From NCBI RefSeq assembly GCF_000006565.2, contig NC_031480.1:5449170-5513169 (forward strand): a stretch of 64,000 nt of DNA, written 5' to 3'. Positions 1 through 9,900 of this stretch are shown here, piece after piece; position 1 is the stretch's first letter, and each line of letters opens with the position of its first letter. Source of the DNA: Toxoplasma gondii ME49. Its lineage: Eukaryota > Apicomplexa > Conoidasida > Eucoccidiorida > Sarcocystidae. The notes beneath the pieces were generated by a model. It was given only the letters and a program-made list of their open reading frames with translations. It ran no database searches and was not told the origin of the DNA. Both the position numbers and the translations under genes were made by a program.

Positions 1-1339
1 CAATGCTTTTAAACGTCGTTCGGTTGCCCTACGCCCTGGTGAACACTAGACAGATCCGGAGTTACACAGCACCCTTGAGCCAATACATTGAGCACGTGGC
101 TGCATTACAGGCGACACAACTGAACCGCACGTAGACAGAAAAGGCGTCGTACACAACATGGAAAGCAATACTGTACAACGGCCGCCATCCAGTGGATAGA
201 GTAGGTGCCTCCGACTTTCTCCCGGTTCCCCGAGATGCCCACCGGAGGTGAATTTTCTCCGCCACGTGTACTCCACCACAAGACATCCCAAGTTGATTTT
301 TTGACTGTATGGAAAAATGCCAACCGAAGAAGGCGAGTTTCCGTGAAGGGTGTGCCGTTCAAAATGCGTTAGCACCGGGACGGCCACGGGACAGCAACTC
401 GCTGGGCGCTTCACGTTCATTTAGTACGCAGGCTGTGAACTCGCACACTCACACTTGTGTTTCTGACCACGGATTCTCAGCTATTCCCCAAGAACGCATT
501 CTCAGTGTCGCCCGCCTACGGAATCTCGACGCAGACATGCCAGTTCAGAGTTCGGCGCATTCGTGTGTCGTGTCGCGGTGTCTCGAAGTCCAACGGTGGT
601 GTAACCCCAGTTAGCACTTGTCGATGCAGAGGAACTTAAGCGGGTGGCTGGAGAGGACAAAGAAGCTTTCCTGCCACGTTGTCGATACGTGATCCGCGCC
701 AGAGTGGCCGTCGCCGTCTGTGTGTCCGCCGCACCTCTCCAGCCGTTGCATTTCTGTCGCTTCTCGGGGGTTTGTGCAAAAGTTTAGAAGCGCTCCGTGA
801 AGGGAACTGTCCGCAGGATGTTTTGCGGACTGGCTTTTCGCCTCTGTCGTTCACACCTTTCGTCTGGAAAGCGCGCTGCTTTGTCTTGGCATCCTTCGTC
901 TCGCGCAAAGGGCAAGCGTACCCGGAATCGCGGACGAGACGGGCGCCCTCTCTCGCGTCGTTTTCCAGACGCAGCTGCCAGCTGCTACATGCAGAAGTGT
1001 GCGTCCGGTATCCCGCGGTTCGGCACACGGCCTTCCATGCAGTGAGCTGAGCTGGGTTGAGGCAAACCGGCAGTGCCTGAACTGGGCGTCGCCGCTGCGG
1101 CAACTGGACACGGAGTCAAAACGAACCGTCGCCATCAAAGAGAGTCGTCCCGATAAGCCGGGTTCGCCGCGGCGCGTCGGCTTGCCGGTGGAAAAGAATT
1201 CTTTCCGTTTTTCGGAAGTTTTCGTATGACGAAACTCGCACTCTAGTCCTGTTCCTCAGGCGCTTCCTCGCTTCTGCGCGGTGTGCATACATTCCAGACG
1301 ACATCGTTCAACCTTTTCGCGGCAGTATCTGGGTGGAAA
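1..1339. other. Gene-free left flank
   Basis: I see no convincing gene here. Open frames on both strands are short, lack family motifs and overlap each other. The stretch probably holds the 5' flank and leader of the secreted Hsp20-like gene that begins at 1340. A gene reaching in from beyond the left edge cannot be excluded. Confidence 0.4.
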
Positions 1340-2903
1340 ATGCGGTCACTCAAGTCAATCGTCGTGCCCCTCTCGGCAGCGTTGGTCGCAGCGGCGGAAC
1401 TCGACCTTTTCCTCGGTGAATCGGGAGTCTACTTATTCGGGAAAGCGTCTGAGTCCGACGTCGCTCTGAAGGTTCCAGAGGATCCGGTTCCGGAGGAACC
1501 GCGCCGTGAACCCGAGAAGCACGTTGACCTCTTCGGCGAAGACTGGAAACAGTTCGGCGGTTCCGGATTCGGAGATTTCTCGAAGGTGGAGTTCGAGAAT
1601 CTTTTTTCGCAAGTGCATGAAATGATGAGACGCCTTATGGGACGAGGTGTGGATGGATTTGGCCCGTCTCTTCTCGGCGACTCTCCCGGTTTCCACTTCC
1701 CCCGCCTCAGAGCGTTGCAACCGAAAACGAAGCTCGAGAAAACTGGCACGTAAGCTCGCGAAACGGATGCTTCGAAGCGAAGACTCCGTTTCTGACACGC
1801 CATCACACTCCTCTCCACTGAGTTAGGCGCTTGTCGCTCGAGTTTGGAAGAAAGTCAGCGCACAGGCCGGAACGGGCGGAATTGAGGAATGGGCGGATGC
1901 CTCGCTGCCGCTGTGTGAACACATTTGTGAGTATGCGTATGCACCTAAGATTCGGCTGTGTTTTTCACCACGGTGGAATCGAGTGCTAGCAGCGAAGTCG
2001 AGAGAGACGTAGAGGTCTGTTTCTTGGCGATACGGAGACGTCTTTGCGGCTTCGCGACCTTCGATTCTGTCACAACTCCACAGAGTTGTACAGTTTCAAG
2101 AGGGATGAAACCCCGTGCCGAGACACTGGTCAAGGTTTCCAGGCTTGCCCAGGCGACGCAGAGTCCTTGCTGTTGGCCAAAGGCAGTCCGAGATCCATTA
2201 GCACAGTTTTCTTCGCTGGGCGCGTCACCTTCTCCCGTTTTTTTGTCTCAACATGGTAAAGTGGATCTGCTGCCGGCGGGATTGTGTGCTTTTGTTCGTG
2301 TAGAGTCGTTCCATCATCTTTCGACGGCATGCCTGTGTTCCGTTTCCTGTTCGCAGGTGCCAGTACGTGGTTACTTGGGCGCCGGAGGTGACGGCGGAGA
2401 ACGTTCGTGTGATTCTGCACTTGCAGAGGCGCCAGGTTGAGGTTCAGTACCGCGCAGCTACTCGCCGTGATGAGAAGACGGAGGGCGGCGAGAGCCACAG
2501 CATGTCGAAGGAGCAGTCTTCTCAGCTGATGTCTGTGGACCCGCAATGCATCATGACACGAGAAGTTGTCGCACAGAAACTTGCTGGCTGGACAGACAAC
2601 ACTCACACCGCAACAGCGGGGACGCCGAAAAAGCTCCTCATTTCGTTTCCGTCTCCGGATCACATCAAGGAAATGGTCAAGGAGGGGTATCTGCCAGACA
2701 ACGCGCTGGAACGCGTTCTTGCGGGCGATTTTGAGGGATTCTCCCGGACCCAGATGTGCCTGGTGTCCGGCAGAAACCGAACGGAGTGTGCGTTCGCAGA
2801 GGGCCAAGAGGTCGAACTCGAGGAGAAGCCGCTTCCCTCGGATTCCAGCCCTGTGACGTCCGTCGAACTGCCCCGACTCTCGCAGGAAGACCGAGGACTC
2901 TGA
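1340..2903 (+). CDS. Secreted alpha-crystallin/Hsp20-like protein
   Basis: Two exons, 1340-1749 and 2357-2903, are joined by a GT-AG intron with matching phase (donor gtaagc, acceptor ttcgcag) and give about 318 residues. The ATG at 1340 starts a cleavable signal peptide (MRSLKSIVVPLSAALVAAAE), so the product should enter the secretory pathway. Residues 70-130 contain a region rich in Phe and Gly and a possible amphipathic helix. Across the splice junction the sequence reads like an alpha-crystallin domain: YVVTWAPEVTAENVRVILH resembles the Hsp20 strands in which a 'YVVTADLPGV-ENV-V' pattern is typical. A later KKLLISFPSP strand resembles the C-terminal 'LTITFPKP' strand. A 40-residue Ser/Gln-rich insertion separates the two halves. 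The signal peptide is clear. The Hsp20 fold is a family inference, and function and final location are unknown. Confidence 0.6.
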
Positions 2904-4745
2904 GGGCGCCCCGCCGCGGCGGAGGCCAAGCCTGAAGAAAAACGATTCGAAGCGAGGTTCGTCCGTTCCACTCTGCATGCGTCTGTGCAGTGTGATGCCT
3001 CCGTACCACTGAGGGAAAGAGGGCACAGCGCTCGCGAAACACAACCAGGAAGTGCGTCGCGGAACTCTCTGCCAGAAAGGGAAATACACACGTCGCATGC
3101 GGACGCGGACAAAGCACTGTTCGTGCAGTGACGGATCAGTGCAGCTTGACGGGCTGTCTGTGTCGTGAGCGAGTGACTTCGTGTGCGCAGCGTTTAGGAC
3201 GCACTCAATTTTGCGTTCGTAGCATTCTCTGAAACGGTTTTTGCCCCGTGTTGAAACCGTGAAATGCGTATTGCAATGTTTATGTAAATGTGCCCGTTGG
3301 CTGGTGTAGAAAACACGCTCAACCGTTGCAAGCATCCCGGCGCGAAACGCGTCCTGGAACGGGTATGGCACTCACACTCGAGGAGGAGTGAGTTTGCAGC
3401 GGAGCCCGACAAGTCTCACACAGCTTTGTAAAGACGCGTGTCTGGAAGGATTCAAGCGGTACGCGAGGGAACGAGCACATCCGTAGATTCAAAGGCCAGG
3501 CGCGTAGGCTCTACACACACGCATAGCACGAACAACGGAGCCGCAGATCTGGACGCCAACAGATGCATAACTGAAAACAGTTGAAGAAACGTCTCTCAAG
3601 AATGCAGCGGAGAGGGCGGGACCCATCCTCCCTTCGGCACAAACGACAAATGCTGACGGGGCGGCAGGAGGGCTACCCGTTCAGCGCGCTCTGGACACAC
3701 GCCACGCTTTGATGTCAGAACGACAAAGAGGTAGTAGAGGGGCCCTTCTGCGTCGTAGGGAGAGGTTGCCAGCCTAAATCGCGTTTCCAATCAGATTCAG
3801 TGTTGTCCCTTGCACTTTTTTGACGTGTTCTGAGTTATCACCTTTTCAAGCTCAACCGGTAAGAATCCTAGTATCGGGTTGTCTCAGGCTACGACCAGCA
3901 TCAGCATGGTCACTGCAACATGCTTTATAGAAGAGAACTCCTCGTCGCGGAGAAAATTGTCTGTTCGCTGATGTGAGTACGCCATACACGCTATTTATGC
4001 CATTGATAGGTGTGGATGTTTTACAAAGACGTCAATCGCGCGTCTCTGCAGTCGACTGTGTCGCTCACCATCCCGGTTCGTTTCATTGTGATCTCTTCTT
4101 GTGAGACTGTTCTGTTTGAGAATACACATGTCTGTTTCCCGATCTCTTATTTTGGTCGAGTTCAACTTTTAGGAAATATTTTCGCTGTCTCTGGCGTCTA
4201 TATCACACTCTCGATTTTCGTCACTGCATTTCCCCGCCTTCGTGCGATGGAATGCCCTCGCAGATTCTCTTGCGACAGCTGACTCCAAAACAGCTACGAG
4301 CGACAATGCGTGCTTCCCGCTCGTTACAGAGTCTACGTGCGTGCTGAGTGCCACACGCCACCATTTTGCCTGGAAAGCGGCGGTGACAAGGGCTCTGGGC
4401 AAGTCCACGTCGTGGCATCTCAAAAACTCGGCGCTTTTCAGAAGATGCACATACCCGCGATAAGCGAGAAGAGACGGGAGTTCCTTAGAAAGGCAAAGAT
4501 CGCCTTTCTGAAGGCCGTGACGATGCCACACACCCAACAAAACAAGACGGTTTTACAAGAAAACGACGTGAAAATGGGTTCTCTGCCGATACTACGTTTT
4601 AACCAAGGACACAGCACCGCGTTTTCCTCTCAAATTTCGCGGTGGTGGAGGAAGGACATTTTTTCCGGTTCACCCTCTCTCTGCAGACTGACTCTCATTC
4701 AACACAGAGATGATTTGACGACACGCGCCTCGGAAGTCGCTCTGT
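2904..4745. other. Convergent 3' flanks, no gene seen
   Basis: This stretch lies between the ends of the plus-strand Hsp20-like gene and the minus-strand ACBP gene, so it should hold their 3' UTRs. Long open frames here, including one of 413 codons on the minus strand from 3371 to 2130, run antisense to exon 2 of the Hsp20-like gene. They are compositionally driven and show no domain. Confidence 0.5.
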
Positions 4746-5691
4746 TTACGCGCTTTTCTCGCGCCACAACGGCTGCATCTTGTCGAGGGCCTCTACGTAC
4801 TTCTTTTTCGCCTCTTCTTGAGACATGCCCTTGACTGACATCCAGGCACTGTGTTTCGACTTGGCTTCGAAAGCAAGGAAGCCGGGAGCCGGCTCACTGC
4901 AGTCCCCCACCGTCGCTTGCTTGTAGTACTTGTAGAACTCCAGCTTCTGCTCGGTTGTCGGGTTCAGTCCACTCTCCTTGCCCGAGGTCTGCACGTACTT
5001 GGCGGCCCTCTCAAATTCCTCCTCTGTTGCCACAAGCAAAGACAAGGAAAGACACAAGACGTGAAATCTGCAGTGTAAATGATTCCTGACTGTTACACAG
5101 GCTGAAGACCACAGACAGACCGTCTACACAACCCCCCCAGAAGCCGCGCATTAGACCCACCAGCGAAAGCCCACAGGCAAGGAGGAAAGCCAAACGCAGA
5201 AGGAAAATGCAGGAAACACGATTTTCATCAAAACACGCGTACATCACGAACGGTCGACCTGCACGTCCACGACGTCCCAAGAATGCGTTCCCCTCACTGC
5301 AACGAACTGCCGTAGGACGAGTCCAGACAGACCGCTCTGAAGAGGCTTTTGTTCAGGAATATCGGGTCACAGAGTTGCAAAAGCCAGCGCTTGTGACAGT
5401 TTGCGGGGAAAACGAACACGTGCTCTTTCGTGGCGGGCGACTGTCAACGGCGCTTGTCAACCCGCGCACACCATGACAGGTCTCGAACCCCGTTGACGAG
5501 ATAACTTTGAAACAAGCTCAGCACCGTTTGCACACGATCTATCCGCGTACCCCCCCTTTCGCATGCGTTCTTCAGTCAGAACTCCAGTCACAAGCGGGTG
5601 GGGAAATGCCATAAAAGAGAACTGTTTTTTCCATGATCGCCGTACGAGTGTGCCGCGCGCGGCTTTTTGATCCTTCCTTACGCGAGGCCAT
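4746..5691 (-). CDS. Acyl-CoA-binding protein (cytosolic type)
   Basis: Two exons on the minus strand, 5691-5682 and 5023-4746, encode 95 residues, the usual length for the family (about 90). ACBPs bind medium and long-chain acyl-CoA esters and buffer the cytosolic pool. The hallmark YYKQATVGD lies at residues 36-44. It is preceded by the amphipathic start EEFERAAKYV and followed by a helix ending KYVEALDKM. The first exon is only 10 nt (ATGGCCTCGC) before a gtaagg donor, and it joins in phase to give MASQEEFERA, the typical ACBP N-terminus. The intron is 658 bp. No signal peptide or anchor is present, so the protein should be cytosolic. The downstream exon alone has no good ATG, which supports the micro-exon model. 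Confidence 0.88.
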
Positions 5692-6925
5692 GGTGGCTGG
5701 ATAGTTGGGCAGGGGGCGTTCCACTGAGAGAAAGGTCGAAAGAAGGCTCCCTAGACACAGGGGAGAAACCCAGCATGGACTTTGGAAAAAATGCTCGTTT
5801 CGTTTCAGCTGATCTCTGTCCCTCTTCTTGTCTCAGCACTGTCCGACCAGAAACGCACATGCACGCGCCTCTCCATCACGGGATCTTCTTCGCAGCTTCT
5901 AGTCGAAGCAAAAAAGTCACCCGCCTGGTCGCATGCCCTCCCAGAGAATCGCGCAGCGCCAGCTGCTGCTCCGAATATAGGCCGAATTCTCCACATGCTC
6001 GTCTTCAGAGTAGGTTGCCAACGGGCAAGTGTCTGTGACCACCCTCTCCTTCGCTGACTTGTGTGTGCTTGTTCGTACCACGGCGTGGCAGAAAGAGCGT
6101 TTTTTTACGTCGGGACGGACCAAGTTTCGTTCTGAAATGTTTCATCGTCTGTAAATGTCAGGGGACGATGCGTCCCGCGTGGAACATGTCGGCTTCGTTT
6201 CACATCAAAGACGAAGCATCTGGTGTTGTCTTTGCACTGGAACGCTGTTAACGCAGGGGAAACCGAACCCGCTGTCTTGCTGGTTTTTCGCTTGTTTTCT
6301 TCTGTTCGTCAATCGTAAACGTTCAAATTGAGGAGTTCAGAAGCTGGGGTAGACAATCGAGCTCGTGGGTACCGTCTAAACCAAGCCAACGGTGGCGTTT
6401 CGCCGCCTGGAGGGCGGACAGGAACTTGCAGAGGCACGTGGTCTGCTGGACCTTTAAGGAGCCTCTCGGACAGTTGCATAACCACGTTTTCCCCGGTCCA
6501 TGTGCGCGGTTTTCCCCAGAAAATATCAGCAGTGGGTGCGGTGCTGCTCACCAGGTAAAAATGCTGCTGCCCTCATGCACGAACTTCACTTAAAAGGTCG
6601 CTGCCAAGCTGCAGTTCGTCCTCGCCCGCCAGCCGTTCCGCGTCGGGCAACAAAACGCATTCCCATGCGCGACGCAGTTTTTCTGCAACATCCAATGCTG
6701 CGGTGTACGTACACCTGGGCGTCGTGAGTCACAGCGTGTTTCTTGCACTGCAATACCCGCCACTCTTTCCATGTAGCTGCGGAGGCGCTCGCGAAGGCTT
6801 CTTCCGAGCGCACACCCTGATTTTTTCCCTGTGCATCCCGGAAACACTGCACCCTTCCTCCTTTTCTCTCTTCTTCTCCGTGGCTCTCTTTGGCGCTTTC
6901 CTTTCTCCTCTCTCACCTCGACTCC
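5692..6925. promoter_or_regulatory. Divergent intergenic region (ACBP / large ORF)
   Basis: The region separates the start of ACBP on the minus strand from the large plus-strand ORF at 6926, so it should contain both promoters. I see no coding exon. It carries a 14-bp perfect palindrome at 6702-6715 and a pyrimidine-rich leader (about 6835-6925) just before the large ORF. Confidence 0.4.
6702..6715. repeat. Dispersed palindrome copy (ggtgtacgtacacc)
   Basis: A perfect 14-bp inverted repeat that reads the same on both strands. It is one of at least ten related copies in this window. It lies 211 bp upstream of the large ORF start. Confidence 0.6.
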
Positions 6926-9900
6926 ATGGATCTCCAGCCGGGGGGCTCCGAGGGGGAAGAGGCTCGCGGGGCCGGCTCAACTCGTCTTGGTTGCGGGACC
7001 GAGACGGCCTCTGTCGGCACTGTAGATTCGCTTCACGAGGCAGGCAGTGGAGAAGGGGAGAGACAGAAGCCGCTGCAGACGCCTCTGTCTGCTCCGTTGT
7101 ATTTTTCGCTGCCTTTGCCTCTCTTTCCCTGTGCCGCACCGTCTCACTTTCCTGCGCCTTCCACACTGTCGGGCCTCGTCAGCACCGCAGAGGATTTTGC
7201 TTCCTGGGGCGTCTCTCTGGAGAGCCTCGCGGCCGCGACATTCCGCGCGTCTCTCTTGGAACTGTCGCACACTGCCTACCTGCCCTCTCGGCCGCGACTC
7301 ATGTGGAGACGAGTCAAGAGGAGACTGCGAGCAGACGGCTTGTGCTGGGGCGCAGAAGCTGCAGAAGACTGTGGGCGGAAGCCTGGCGGGAGAGAGGAGG
7401 CGACCGAGAGAGTGGGCGCCGGTGGCACTCGGGGTGCAGGGACTCGGCTGCGCGGACACTGCTTCGAGGACGGCCAGGGAGGGTCTCCCGAGAAGGAAAA
7501 AAACGGAGGCAGCGGGCGGGAGAACGAATTTTGGGAGTCCTGGGGAAGAAGCGAAGGCTGTGAGGTGACGGAGATGATGAAGCAAAGGGAACTCCTTCTG
7601 GAGGACGTCTGCTCGCGCTTCTTCATGTGGTTCTATGTCGATGCTTCACGTAAAATGATCACCGATGGACTGAGCTTGGCGCGACGAAGATTACCAGTGG
7701 ACTGGGTGTACAGACACTACGGCGCTCTGCTGAATCTACCTGAGAGCCACTTTGACGTTTATCCTCCCTACTGCATTCCGATTTCTCACGAAAGAACGAC
7801 GTCGTCTCTCGGCGACGTAGAGAGCGAGGACGCAAGCTCTGTCTTCCAGTCTCCTGCTTCGGACTCTCTCTCAGAGGTCTCCGATGCTCCCGACGAGGCT
7901 GAGCCTGAGGGGGACGGGGAGACGGCATCTTCCGAGGCTTCGCCGGTCTCGCCGGCGGACAACCGAGCTGAGGTCAGCGTGAAGCGCAAGCCTGAAGAGG
8001 CCGGCGGAGCAACTGCAGAAGAGATCCAGGTGGAAGACACAGGAGGCAGCGCCATCGAGGCGCCGACTCACACCCAGGACGAGACTTCAGGTGTACAGGA
8101 ACCTGCGGACTCTGTCTTGTCAGATGTGCATACCCCTGAGGATCCGATGGACTCGGGGGTGGCGGGTGAGGAACGCTGCTCCCTCAGCAGTTTGGTTGAC
8201 GCCGCTTCGTCCTCTTCTGAATCGGTTTGTGATCCGCATGGGGAAGCCTCGAAACTCCACGCCACAGACTCTCACGAGGAAGACTCAGATGTCGGCGACA
8301 CAGAGAACTCCTTCCCTTTGTCAGGGGCATGTCCAGCGCGCTGCGATCCTGTCGACTCTTCGGCCGTGGCGTCTTCAGTTGAGAACGCGAGCTCGTCTCG
8401 GGGAGCTTCCGACTTCGTCGCGACTCCAGGTTTCTCTCCTTCAGTAGATGGAGCTGGAACTTCGCCGTTTGGGTCGTCGTCTGTTTCGTCTCCCCCTTCC
8501 GAGAGGCGGATTTCTTCCCCTCTGCCGCAGGCGAGTGGAGAGGCGTTGACACCGGATCTATTGAGGCGCGGCACCGAGTTGGCCTCTCCGTGCTCCTTTC
8601 CAAGGCGCAGACCGTCGGACTTCTCCGCGCTGCTCGATTCTCCCAGGAGAGACGAGCTTTCCGATACTCCCAGCGGCTCTCGACAGATCCACCCCGTTGG
8701 CTCGGTCTTCTCGCCGTCGTACGCAGACTTCAGCGACCTCCGCGCCGCGGTGTCTCGCGAACAAGAGCAGAGCACCCTGTCGCCTGCAGAGGAGGGACCA
8801 GCAGGCCCTCTGCCCGCTTCGCCTCCCAGCTGCGACGGAACTCTCCTCGCTGGCCAGGAATCTCCCGACGCGCCGAGAGACGAACTCTTGAGCGAAGGCC
8901 CCCGAGCGGCTGATCAGAAGGACGACCAAGAGGAAGGGCAAGAGAGAAACCAAGAGGGAGAGTACGATGGAGAGCAAGAGGAAGGAGATTCCTCGACAGG
9001 ATCTGTCGCGTCGACTGGCACTGAGGTGGAAACTCGCGAGGAGGAGAAAGATGATTTCCTCGTTGTTTTGTCTGAGAGCGAGTTCGAGGAAGGCGAACGC
9101 ATGCAGCAGCTTGCGGCAACGATGCGGCGGAGCCTCCAAATGAAGGGATGTGCCTCCGTCGATGCGGACGCCGCGAGATCTTCAGAGGAGACCGAGGCAG
9201 AGGTAAGTGCGGCAAGCGCGGGGCTTCTCCAGGAGCGGAGTTCTCGAAGAAGCTGTGAGGCGTCTTTTTTGAGGACGAAGAATGGCGGAGAGAGTACTTC
9301 CGGCAAAACGAAAGCGGCAGAAGAGAACGAAACCGAAGACGCGGCAGATCAGGAAGGTGACTTGCCGATCGTGGAGAGAAGCGAGGACAAAGAGGAAGGC
9401 CCTCTGGAAGAAGAGCAGGTTGGAGAAGAGCATGTCAACGAAGAGACAGAGTCGAACATGCCAGACGAACTCGGCGCTGACATTGAAACCGCCTGCAGTG
9501 GAGAGCTGCGACTCGAGGGAGGTTTCGTCGAGAAGTCTCGACGTAGGGGAAAGCAAAGACGCCGGTCTGGTCTGTCCGTACAGCCCAGAAGGTCCGCGCG
9601 CGTAAGCGGCGCTGCCCGCGAGAAGAGCGCCAGTCGCGACGCGGGGCGGCTCGGGTGTGTAGACAGCGAGAAGCGGGAGGCGGGGGGAGACAGCGAAGAC
9701 GAAGGTGGGCGCGCAGGCCTGTTTCTTCCGTCGAGTTCAGAGAACGTGGACGACAGTGAAGAAGAGGGCCGAGAGAGAGTCGCGGCGCTCAGCAAGACGC
9801 GACGGAGGAGCTCGCGCCTCAGTGTGGTGTACAGACAGACGGCGGCGAGGAACACAGTCGGCACAGACGGGGGCAGCGTCTGCGAGAGAGAAGAGGCGCA

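Noticed and set aside
2130..3371. 413-codon minus-strand ORF
   Set aside because: It is antisense to a supported exon of the Hsp20-like gene, has no motif and no ATG context, and is explained by GC-rich composition.
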